This document shows positions 1-6,430 of a stretch of 16,280 nt of DNA, in pieces. Every line of letters begins with the position of its first letter. Position 1 is the first letter of the stretch. A model generated the notes under the pieces. It searched no databases, was not told where the DNA came from, and saw only the letters and a program-made list of their open reading frames with translations. The DNA comes from DAOTTY01 sp034437575 (GTDB lineage Bacteria > Chloroflexota > Anaerolineae > Aggregatilineales > Phototrophicaceae): contig DAOTTY010000346.1 of NCBI GenBank assembly GCA_034437575.1, positions 1 to 16,280 on the forward strand, given 5' to 3'. Made by a program: the position numbers and the translations under genes.

Positions 1-80
1 CGCCCGTCGCCCTGCGCGGCAACTGGCCCGACTAGCAACGCCACAACAAGCGCAATGATGAAATGACGGATTCCTGACAT
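1..80 (-). CDS. Secreted protein, N-terminal fragment (signal peptide only)
   Basis: This reading frame starts with ATG at 80 and runs off the left edge, so only 26 residues are visible. They form a textbook Sec signal peptide: a short basic start (MSGIRH), a hydrophobic core (FIIALVVALLVG) and a likely signal peptidase I site after PVAA, before QGDG. A purine-rich AGGGGAA lies a few bases upstream of the ATG and could serve as ribosome binding site. The mature protein lies outside the window, so its function cannot be told. The gene is divergent from the DUF1269 gene at 571, with about 490 bp between them. That the fragment is real is inferred from the start signal plus the signal peptide; it is too short for any homology claim. 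Confidence 0.6.
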   Translation of the reverse strand, partial: MSGIRHFIIALVVALLVGPVAAQGDG

Positions 81-570
81 AATGTTCCCCTGGCTATCAA
101 TCGTTTTTGGATGAGCTTCTACATCTATTGTCGTTGATTGGCGTTTGTGGGTTCCCCAAATGCAGTTAGAACTCCGTTGGGCGCGTTGTGCCCACGTACA
201 CCCGGTGCCTGAGTCGTTATGATTTACGTTAACCGATCAACCTTACTGACGCGGGCGCAGTGTGAAGGCTTACCGGGTTTGAATGCGTTAATGCTAGCTT
301 CGGGGTTGTCAGCGTACTCTAGAATCGAATAGCATTGCCGCGTACAGCAGTTGACCCATTCATTGCATCCGGCAATTTCACAAGCATAGTTTTAACACTA
401 GCTAAACTGACCTTAACACAATACCCGTGATAAAGCTGGAAGTCGTGAGAAAGCGTTGTGGAATTAGGGAGTTTACACAATGCAATTTGCCTAAAGCCTG
501 TTCACATTGCCAGCGGCTTCTCACGTAGAATACAAGTCAAGGCATCATACCCTATCAGAGAGAGTCACCC
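81..570. other. Gene-free divergent intergenic region
   Basis: No convincing coding frame, tRNA or riboswitch is seen in these 490 bases. The stretch from about 290 to 560 is richer in A and T than the flanking genes, which fits a control region. It contains direct repeats at 391-419 (listed separately). A weak sigma-70-like element also precedes the DUF1269 gene, with TTCACA at 501-506 and TAGAAT at 526-531, but the 19-bp spacer is long. A short inverted repeat (TGGGC 178-182, GCCCA 190-194) lies on the side of the left gene. Confidence 0.5.
391..419. promoter_or_regulatory. Candidate direct-repeat operator (PHO-box-like)
   Basis: Three 8-bp units occur in near-helical phase: TTTAACAC (391-398), CTAAACTG (402-409) and CTTAACAC (412-419). 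The outer two share the exact heptamer TTAACAC 21 bp apart, about two turns of DNA. Eight-base units with roughly 11-bp periodicity are typical of OmpR/PhoB-family response-regulator sites. The middle unit is degenerate and no PhoB-like gene is in view, so this is only a candidate site. It lies about 150 bp upstream of the DUF1269 gene. Confidence 0.25.
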
Positions 571-1089
571 ATGCAAGAGCAAATCATTATCGTCATCTTT
601 CCGTCGCGCCGTATTCTCGTTAAAGCCCTCGATCACCTGCTGGACGTGGCCGTGGACATCCGTCAGGCTGCGGTGGTTGCCAAATCGCAGACCGGCAAGA
701 TTCTCGTCGTAAATGATGACCTGAGCGGTGCCGATGGCGGTCTCGTCGGCGGAATGGCCGGTGCTGTCGTTGGAGCTATTGCCGTTGCTGGTGCAGGCTG
801 GGTCGTCATCGCCGGTAACCTGGCACTGGTGTTGGCCGTAGGTGCCGTGATGGGGGGCGTTGTTGGCGGTCTTGTTGGTCGCTTGATTGCGAGTACCATT
901 CGCTTCGGTTTCGCCCGGCCTTACGTCAACACCATTGCAGATCAACTGCAAATCGGCCACTCCGCCTTGATGCTGCGCGTGGAAGACGCCACAGCCCTAC
1001 TGCCCAGGCTAAAAGATGAGTTAAAACCCTACCGCGCTGAGATCATCGAACAATTGCGCGAACTCCAATCGACTATCAAGAGCAAATAA
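571..1089 (+). CDS. DUF1269-type membrane protein
   Basis: This 172-residue protein has the layout of the DUF1269 family of small predicted membrane proteins. An N-terminal alpha/beta ferredoxin-like half (residues 1-50, MQEQIIIVIF and later KILVVNDD) is followed by a glycine-rich hydrophobic stretch at about 53-108, which can form two closely packed membrane helices with glycine-zipper spacing. A C-terminal soluble part follows (about 118-172) with the family-like sequence SALMLRVEDA and a charged helix. The start is ATG at 571 with a purine-rich GAGAGAG about 6 bases upstream. Longer or overlapping frames on either strand here are shadows. Members are often annotated as stress-related, but no biochemical role is established. 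The gene seems to be a single unit with a weak terminator just after it. Confidence 0.75.
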   Translation: MQEQIIIVIFPSRRILVKALDHLLDVAVDIRQAAVVAKSQTGKILVVNDDLSGADGGLVGGMAGAVVGAIAVAGAGWVVIAGNLALVLAVGAVMGGVVGGLVGRLIASTIRFGFARPYVNTIADQLQIGHSALMLRVEDATALLPRLKDELKPYRAEIIEQLRELQSTIKSK

Positions 1090-1101
1090 CGCCATATCGG
1101 G

Positions 1102-1117
1102 ACGGGCAACCGTTTTT
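1102..1117 (+). terminator. Weak intrinsic terminator after the DUF1269 gene
   Basis: A four-pair stem ACGG/CCGT (1102-1105 and 1110-1113) closes a GCAA (GNRA-type) tetraloop, and the stem runs into five T residues (1113-1117). G-T pairs could lengthen the stem slightly. It lies 13 bases after the stop codon. The stem is short, so efficiency is uncertain. Confidence 0.4.
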
Positions 1118-1193
1118 ATCGCTATGCTTAAAGCGGGATTGCCAACGCGCAAGAAATCATGGGCGATGCCCTTGCAACCCAGTTGAACGCCGG

Positions 1194-3017
1194 TTATTGA
1201 GCCGATACATACGTCAACTGGCCCACTACCGGGAACTGAACAGGGGTGCCGTCGGATGTAAAAGCTGTCCAGTTTGCATCTTGCGTGCGAGCATCCAGCA
1301 AGAACACCAGCACATCGTAGCTGGTTCCCGGCTGCGGCGCAGATGCGCCAAAACGCGGGTCGGCAACGGGGACATCGACGGCATCACAAAATGTATCCCC
1401 CGCCTGCCACAGTGTGCTGTTAAAGCGCCCCAGGCCATGGACTGTCGTCCGGTTGGCAACGGGCACCCCATCCCTGACGTAGCGCACCGCATAGGCGGCC
1501 ACACGGTCGGTCGGTTGCAGCACCTGCCAGCACAAAGTGATGTGATCGAGCGATTGACCGAAGGTGTCGCCCTCGTGAGCAAAACCGAGCAATCGCACGG
1601 TGTTGTCGAATACAAATGTGTTGCCCTGCACAACCACAACGTCGTGTGCGGGCGGTGGGGCGTAGGCGGCGTGCAAGCTCACAAACGTTGATACTGTGCC
1701 CGCTAGCATGAAAGTGCCCGCGCTTAGCACAGCGATGCTGCTTTGCAGCGCGGGTACTCGCTCCGCAAGTCGTTTTAGGCCACCTGTGAGCATGATGGCA
1801 TAGGCGATGTGTGCGGGCAGCAGCAGTCGCCCGGTCACATCAAATATGGTGCGATACCACTGCAAAAACCCGATGAAGACGGTTAACCACACCAACATCA
1901 ACACGACAACATAGCTAAACACTGGCTGGTGCCAATTCTGGCGGCGTGCCCCAACACCATAACCCGCCACCGCCAGCAGCAAAACGCTCGTCAGCGTGAT
2001 GTACGTAACAGGATGCATGTATACGTTGGCGTACCCTAATAATCCGACGTAAGTCAGGTACACATCAGGCAGGCCGCGCAACGTCGCAATAAACCCCAGC
2101 GGCGGGTCGTAGTTCAGTACGTCATGGACGTGGGTGTTGGTGCCAATCGGGTCATCATACTGGAGGGCACCCCACCCGGCCCACACACCAAACGTCAACG
2201 CAATGGGCAGCAGCGTCAACAGGCCGCCCACAATGAGCTGCCGCAGAAATGCCAGGGCACCCGGTGGCTGTTCGCGGCGTAAAATCGCCAGCGCGACACC
2301 GCCCCCCACTGCCACAGACACCAACATCACACTGACTTTGATTAGCGCCCCAACGCCGATCAGCAGCCCAATTACCAGCAAGCGCCGCACAGTCACACCA
2401 TGATTAACCAGGTGCAGCGTCCGCCAGATAGCGAGTGTGGTCAGGGCCGTTGCGCCAGGGTCGTTGGAAAAGTAAGCGCTGAGGTGAAAAAACGTGGGCG
2501 TAAACGCGAAAATCGCCGTGGCCGTCAACTGCCACTGCCGCCGCCGGAAGATTTCCCCAGCCGCCAGGTAAGCACCCACAACCGCCAGCACCCCAAATGC
2601 GGAAGTCGTCAACCGTGCAGCGTAAAGCGTAACCGGGAGGCCCTGCGGGGGCGGTACGTCCGCTATTGGGAGGAAGTTGGTGTTGTTATCATCACGGCGC
2701 ATCGGGCGGGGCGTGAGCAGCCAGGGGTTATTCGTTTGCTCGAAGTAATATGCAAACGTGTCATCACAATCTGGCACCGGGAAGGCGCTCAAGACAATCG
2801 CCGCAATCGCGTAAGTGAGTGGGGGCTGGCCGCTTTGTTGGCGGGTGCAATTTTCCAGGTAAGTTGTGCGGTCAGGCAGGCGCTTTGCCTCAAGTAAATG
2901 GGCCATATACCCAAAGTGAAGCGGCTCATCGCTGCCTTCCATAGGCGGGAATACAAAGACCTGAGCAACGACCCCAACTGTGAACAGCGCCAGCAGCAGT
3001 AAAAACCGTTTGTGCAT
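1194..3017 (-). CDS. GT-C family glycosyltransferase-like polytopic membrane protein
   Basis: This 607-residue protein starts with a membrane helix (residues 4-23). It is followed at once by an acidic DE motif in the first extracytoplasmic loop (D30-E31 in EGSDEPLHF), the position where GT-C enzymes of the PMT/ArnT/DUF2142 type place their catalytic Asp. Many hydrophobic segments follow, for example around LTTSAFGVLAVVGAYLA, LLVIGLLIGVGALIKVSVML, LIVGGLLTLLPIALTFGVW and VVVLMLVWLTVFIGFLQW. The last roughly 130 residues are a soluble, probably extracytoplasmic beta-rich domain. Such enzymes use polyprenyl-phosphate sugars to glycosylate proteins, lipids or polysaccharides on the outer face of the membrane; donor and acceptor cannot be told from sequence. 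ATG at 3017 has no clear Shine-Dalgarno sequence. It lies downstream of the two small paralogues on the same strand, but a 109-bp gap makes co-transcription uncertain. Confidence 0.75.
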   Translation of the reverse strand: MHKRFLLLLALFTVGVVAQVFVFPPMEGSDEPLHFGYMAHLLEAKRLPDRTTYLENCTRQQSGQPPLTYAIAAIVLSAFPVPDCDDTFAYYFEQTNNPWLLTPRPMRRDDNNTNFLPIADVPPPQGLPVTLYAARLTTSAFGVLAVVGAYLAAGEIFRRRQWQLTATAIFAFTPTFFHLSAYFSNDPGATALTTLAIWRTLHLVNHGVTVRRLLVIGLLIGVGALIKVSVMLVSVAVGGGVALAILRREQPPGALAFLRQLIVGGLLTLLPIALTFGVWAGWGALQYDDPIGTNTHVHDVLNYDPPLGFIATLRGLPDVYLTYVGLLGYANVYMHPVTYITLTSVLLLAVAGYGVGARRQNWHQPVFSYVVVLMLVWLTVFIGFLQWYRTIFDVTGRLLLPAHIAYAIMLTGGLKRLAERVPALQSSIAVLSAGTFMLAGTVSTFVSLHAAYAPPPAHDVVVVQGNTFVFDNTVRLLGFAHEGDTFGQSLDHITLCWQVLQPTDRVAAYAVRYVRDGVPVANRTTVHGLGRFNSTLWQAGDTFCDAVDVPVADPRFGASAPQPGTSYDVLVFLLDARTQDANWTAFTSDGTPVQFPVVGQLTYVSAQ

Positions 3018-3126
3018 ATCAATTCTGCATTGCGAACCCGCCGCATTCTAGCAGAGGCAGGCTGTGTTGCCAGTGCAAGGGGCGAACCGGGGCGCAGGCG
3101 ATGGACACCCCGGAGAAGACATAGCG

Positions 3127-3459
3127 TTAACTAACCTGCTCGGCTTCTGTGTTTGCCGTTGGCAAGGGAAGGACTTCAAACGGAGATGTATACAGCATCC
3201 GCGTTACGTATGGGTTTTCAACAACAGGCATCGTGATTTCACGCTCATCCCGCGTCAGGTGGAAGTGATACAACGCAGCCTGACGAACACCTGCATGCCA
3301 CAGGTCTTCTTTGTAAACTGTTTCACTTACTTCCCAACCACGCATAATAGCCGTAATCAGGTTATCGCCACCAGCAAATTGTTCTGATCGAGGCGACCAG
3401 TGGCGGTTGACATCTAAGTATTGCACATGGAAATTTTTAGGGGTTAGTTGGCTGAACAA
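3127..3459 (-). CDS. Small protein of unknown function, paralogue A of a tandem pair
   Basis: I do not recognise a characterised family. From the start chosen here the product has 110 residues, is soluble with no membrane segment, and carries HWSPRSE (20-26), GW (41-42), RQ (59-60) and MPVVENP (77-83). It aligns without gaps to the upstream gene at 3632-3973, with 27 identities over 70 residues by eye, so the two are duplicates. The start is inferred to be TTG at 3459. AAGGAG lies nine bases upstream, and this start places the HW motif at residue 20 against 21 in the paralogue. In-frame starts at 3492 (ATG) and 3549 lack a ribosome binding site, and the 3549 start would lie upstream of the predicted transcription start. 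A promoter lies between the two copies. The role is unknown. Confidence 0.65.
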   Translation of the reverse strand: MFSQLTPKNFHVQYLDVNRHWSPRSEQFAGGDNLITAIMRGWEVSETVYKEDLWHAGVRQAALYHFHLTRDEREITMPVVENPYVTRMLYTSPFEVLPLPTANTEAEQVS

Positions 3460-3552
3460 ACTCTCTCTCTCCTTAGTGTTTACGCTCTTCATATCGGCTA
3501 ACAGTAAAAGTGCAGCCAAACAACAGAAAACGGTAGCTGCGCAATACACTTA

Positions 3553-3583
3553 AATATAGCAGATGGCATCACTTTAATGTCAG
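3553..3583 (-). promoter_or_regulatory. Promoter between the tandem paralogues (extended -10)
   Basis: On the minus strand CTGACA (3583-3578) is followed after 19 bp by TATATT (3558-3553), and TG-C directly before it makes an extended -10 element. The predicted start of transcription is near 3546. This leaves an untranslated leader of about 86 bases before the TTG start at 3459 and argues against the longest reading frame, which would begin at 3549. Confidence 0.45.
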
Positions 3584-3631
3584 GATAGCGCCTGTTTGTG
3601 AAATACTTCCCTATTTATGTTTAAGCTCACA

Positions 3632-3973
3632 TTAATCCCCGACCGCATAACCCGTCTCTTCGTAGAAGTCGGCGTACTCGACGGTTGCGAAGGCTTCAAC
3701 AACGAGCAACCTTAGCAAAGCCGGGTTTTCCAATACGGGCATGGTCATGTGCTGGCCGTTTCGACGCAGTTTGAATGCGTACACACGCGACTGGCGACTG
3801 CTTGAGAAATGAATCGTCTGCCAAGTCACCGTGCGGTGAAGCTGCCAACCTGTATTGACGGCGCTTAGCAACTGGCTGACAGTGGCATAAGCCTCGGAAT
3901 AGGGACACCAGTGATGAAATGCCTTGTTGGGGTCGTGGAATCGAATACCGTTTAAGTCTGGTGTGAAGTACAT
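3632..3973 (-). CDS. Small protein of unknown function, paralogue B of a tandem pair
   Basis: This 113-residue soluble protein is the upstream copy of the tandem pair. It contains HWCPYSE (21-27), GW (42-43), RQ (60-61) and MPVLENP (78-84), each exactly one residue offset from its neighbour. The pattern suggests a small mixed alpha/beta domain with conserved aromatic and Arg residues, but no catalytic motif is evident. ATG at 3973 was preferred because GGGGA lies 10 bases upstream. A TTG at 3994 would add seven residues and is possible. Similar short proteins with an R-D-G...MPV..NP pattern seem familiar to me from Chloroflexota genomes; this is recollection, not a search result. No neighbour suggests a function, except that a GT-C enzyme lies downstream of the pair. 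Confidence 0.65.
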   Translation of the reverse strand: MYFTPDLNGIRFHDPNKAFHHWCPYSEAYATVSQLLSAVNTGWQLHRTVTWQTIHFSSSRQSRVYAFKLRRNGQHMTMPVLENPALLRLLVVEAFATVEYADFYEETGYAVGD

Positions 3974-4140
3974 TGCAGTAAAGTCCCCGCTCAACTCTAA
4001 TTTTGTTACACGTCAACGCTGTACGCAGCTTTTAGCCCCTTCTCATGAATTAAGTAAATCACAGAATGTATTGAGGATGCAATAGGAAGTCTGTCCCGAA
4101 TTTGATGGTGACATTTGTCAGGTCATTTGACTAAAACACA
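3974..4140. other. Intergenic region upstream of the tandem paralogues
   Basis: Together with the terminator and the 109 bases after it, this forms a gene-free stretch of about 305 bases between the paralogue pair and the ABC permease. No open frame or RNA gene is supported. The only structured element is the palindromic pair at 4109-4131, listed separately. No strong sigma-70 promoter for paralogue B could be picked out by eye. Confidence 0.4.
4109..4131. promoter_or_regulatory. Paired palindromes, candidate operator
   Basis: TGACA-TT-TGTCA (4109-4120) is a perfect inverted repeat with a 2-bp centre. It is followed at once by GTCA-TT-TGAC (4122-4131), a second inverted repeat with the same TT centre. 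The two centres are about 12 bp apart, near one helical turn. The pair lies about 135 bp upstream of paralogue B and just beyond the operon terminator, so a regulator of the small-gene pair could bind here. No cognate regulator is identified. Confidence 0.3.
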
Positions 4141-4169
4141 CAAAGCGGGCTAAGTAGCAGCCCGCTTTT
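4141..4169 (-). terminator. Strong intrinsic terminator of the serB-permease operon
   Basis: A perfect 10-bp stem AAAGCGGGCT (4142-4151) / AGCCCGCTTT (4159-4168) closes a seven-base loop. Read on the minus strand it runs into a T-rich tail (TTTGTGTGTTTT), as expected for a Rho-independent terminator. It lies about 110 bases past the stop codon of the ABC permease, the last gene of the operon. On the plus strand it also has a short T run, so it could work both ways, but no plus-strand gene reads into it. Confidence 0.75.
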
Positions 4170-4278
4170 GTTGAGATGTCACAAAGAATTTGGGGAAATT
4201 TGGGGGTGTGAGCATTCCCTGAAGCGGTTTGGTGAAATCACATAAAAGTGAAGGGGGTGCCCGTTAAGCGTCAAGGCA

Positions 4279-5601
4279 TTACGCCTCAATTTTACGCATC
4301 TCACGGATCGTTAGCACCAGCAGCACGGCAGAAATCACCAGATAGATGATTGTGAAACTAATCCAGGGGGAAACCACCGGAATCGTGACGCCACTGCTGA
4401 GCGTTAACTGCGTAAACCCGATTTGCTGCTGATTGACAATAAACTGCTGTGATTCCAATGCGGTAAACACCGGGTTCAGGCTGGTCAATATCTGCTGGAG
4501 GTAAGTGAGAGACGCATCTAGCAAGGGTAATTGTGGGCCAATGGCACGCTGAATGCCGCCCACAATCAAGCCCAGCACAAACGGCACGCCAAACGCCCCC
4601 ACCAGCGCTACGGTGTATGTGCGCACACTGGCGGAAAGGGTGCGTGGTGCAACGGCACTGAAGTAAATCCCTACCGTGCCGAGGGCAATCGCGGTTACTG
4701 CCAAAATCACAAACGCGATGAGCACCTCTGCTTGACTAACCCCGCCAAACAAGAAGGCCAAACTTTGCAGTGGGACTGCCGCCAGCAGCAGCAGCAGGAT
4801 GTAACTCAAGGCACTTTCTAGCTTGCCAACCACAAACGATGGGCTGGCCAGCAGGGTTGTTCGCAGCAGGTCATACGTCTGGCGTTCACGCTCACCTGTG
4901 ATGGCACCTGATGTAAACGCCGGGGCGATGAACACAATCAGCAGCATCTCAACGCCTACCACACCCATGAACAGTAAGCGCCCAGCAGCACCCGCTGCTG
5001 CACTTGACACATTCCCGCTAAACGAGGTGAACGTTAAGTAAATCAATGCCATAAAGCCGCTCATCAAGCCCAGGTAAACCGTTAGCACGATGAAGGCTCG
5101 CATCCCGCGCATTCGGCCCCGCAGTTCCTTGAGCATCACCGGGTTTGTGCGGTAAGCGCGGATGTCACCCGCTGCGACGATGCCGCTGATAAGCGCCGCC
5201 AGCGCAGCGACCAACCCAAGCGTGTAACCATACAGCCCAAGCAAAACGACGTTCGTGGCCACGATTAACCACACGGCGGCGATGCTCCATGCTTCGCGGG
5301 CCATTAGCCCCACCATCGTCACCAGCAGCGCACTCATGTTCAGCATCAACAGCATCATCGTGATGGCCAGGGCCGTATCTGCACTACCGTTGAACCGGAA
5401 TAGAATAGCCGTTTTGACAGTTGGCAGGATATTAACGCCAGCACCCTGCACAAAGCTAATTACAAGGGCCGTCAGCAGCAGCGCAAAATGTAAGATGGCC
5501 CCCCATCGCAGAATTGTCGCCGCTTTTAGAATACGGGCTTCGCGTGGAGAAAGGGCCTCTTCGGGTTCGGGTACCATTTCGGGTTTGTAGTCGTCCGCCA
5601 T
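4279..5601 (-). CDS. ABC-2 type transporter permease with extra N-terminal membrane domain
   Basis: This 440-residue integral membrane protein has the hallmark of ABC-2/NosY-like permeases at about residues 155-280. The sequence NPVMLKELRGRMRGMRAF precedes a first core helix, and later TSGAITGERERQTYDLL lies in a cytoplasmic loop that in this family faces the ATPase. About five further helices run to the C terminus. Unusually, some four hydrophobic segments (residues about 35-155) come before the canonical start. ATG at 5601 was chosen because AGG lies a few bases upstream; a TTG at 5631 would add ten residues. No ATPase gene is in the window, so its partner must be encoded elsewhere. It is the last gene of the operon, 75 bp after the lipoprotein gene. 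The transported substrate is unknown. Confidence 0.8.
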   Translation of the reverse strand: MADDYKPEMVPEPEEALSPREARILKAATILRWGAILHFALLLTALVISFVQGAGVNILPTVKTAILFRFNGSADTALAITMMLLMLNMSALLVTMVGLMAREAWSIAAVWLIVATNVVLLGLYGYTLGLVAALAALISGIVAAGDIRAYRTNPVMLKELRGRMRGMRAFIVLTVYLGLMSGFMALIYLTFTSFSGNVSSAAAGAAGRLLFMGVVGVEMLLIVFIAPAFTSGAITGERERQTYDLLRTTLLASPSFVVGKLESALSYILLLLLAAVPLQSLAFLFGGVSQAEVLIAFVILAVTAIALGTVGIYFSAVAPRTLSASVRTYTVALVGAFGVPFVLGLIVGGIQRAIGPQLPLLDASLTYLQQILTSLNPVFTALESQQFIVNQQQIGFTQLTLSSGVTIPVVSPWISFTIIYLVISAVLLVLTIREMRKIEA

Positions 5602-5676
5602 ACTAAACCTGTCTTCAAAGGGTTTGGGCAATGCCCCCCATGATACACCAACCGAAAATCGACAGTTACCCCACCC

Positions 5677-6390
5677 TTAACCACCGGGCGTGGGTGGCGG
5701 GGTGAACCCCTCTGCAATTTGAAGCAGGCTGTTAATCACTCGTGCGATCTCAATCGGCATCAGGCTGTCATCCGCAGTCAGGGTACTGCTTGAGTCGTTC
5801 TGATTGACGCGCAGGTCATAGATGTAATCGTCTGGGCGGGCCTGGAGTGCGGCGAACGTTCCGCGAATTTCAAAAAAGCGAAGCTCGGCCAGTAGGGCGT
5901 TAATTTCGATAACGCCCTGCGGCCCGATATTGCGGCTGAATTCCCCATTCACAAACACAGACCCGTCTGGCAAAAACTGCGCCTGGAACACATCATCGGT
6001 GGGGCCGCCAAAGCGGGTTAACGATACTTCTGTAAACCCGGTAGCGTAGTCAAATTCACCGGCGGATGTGTCGATCTCAATTTCGCCTGGGAAGGGCATG
6101 TTGGCCCCCTGGAACAGCGAGGTTGGCGTTGGGCCAGTGGGCGCGACGATGGTGATGGGCATACCGCGTGCTTGCAGCGTCACCTGTTGATTGGGGTCAA
6201 GTGTGGGGAAGCCGTCTTCAGGAATGGCCGTAGCGAACGGGCGCGGATTGAAGACGCCGGGTTCTACGGCAGGCGCGTTCGGGTCGATGGCTGAGGTTGC
6301 CGTTGGTGGGGGGCCACTGTTGAAGCTCCCGCAGGCTGCCAGCACAAATGCGAAGCCGCTGGCCATCATTGTGACGAACAATTGCCGCAT
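5677..6390 (-). CDS. Lipoprotein of unknown function
   Basis: This 237-residue protein has a lipoprotein signal: a hydrophobic core (FVTMMASGFAFVLAAC), lipobox LAAC and a predicted lipidated Cys20. It is followed by a Ser/Pro/Thr-rich linker with NSGPPPTATS, typical of Chloroflexota surface lipoproteins. The folded part (about 105-237) is likely beta-rich and includes FTEVSLTRFGG, DGSVFVNGEF and a C-terminal helical stretch ending in a Pro-rich tail. No enzyme motif is seen. ATG at 6390 is clear: AAGGA sits eight bases upstream. An in-frame extension to 6528 would overlap the glycosyltransferase gene and destroy the signal peptide. It lies 40 bp after the glycosyltransferase in the same operon, so a role at the outer face of the membrane, perhaps with that enzyme, is an inference from position only. 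Confidence 0.8.
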   Translation of the reverse strand: MRQLFVTMMASGFAFVLAACGSFNSGPPPTATSAIDPNAPAVEPGVFNPRPFATAIPEDGFPTLDPNQQVTLQARGMPITIVAPTGPTPTSLFQGANMPFPGEIEIDTSAGEFDYATGFTEVSLTRFGGPTDDVFQAQFLPDGSVFVNGEFSRNIGPQGVIEINALLAELRFFEIRGTFAALQARPDDYIYDLRVNQNDSSSTLTADDSLMPIEIARVINSLLQIAEGFTPPPTPGG

Positions 6391-6430
6391 AGGATTGGTC
6401 CTTCCAAGAGAACGTTGTCGAAGGGTTGTG

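Noticed and set aside
458..712. Open frame of 84 codons upstream of and overlapping the DUF1269 start
   Set aside because: It has no ribosome binding site. The composition is basic and Ser-rich with no domain, and it runs out of frame into the well-supported gene at 571.
565..960. Open frame of 131 codons on the minus strand opposite the DUF1269 gene
   Set aside because: The translation is low-complexity and hydrophilic (Asn, Thr and Asp rich). It is the complement of glycine/alanine-rich codons of the true gene.
1197..1691. Open frame of 164 codons on the plus strand opposite the first GT-C gene
   Set aside because: It has no ribosome binding site or recognisable domain, and it lies fully inside the soluble C-terminal domain of the minus-strand glycosyltransferase.
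3087..3113. CCGGGG...CCCCGG inverted repeat between paralogue A and the first GT-C gene
   Set aside because: It has only six pairs around a 15-base loop and no T tract on either strand. It is too weak to call a terminator.
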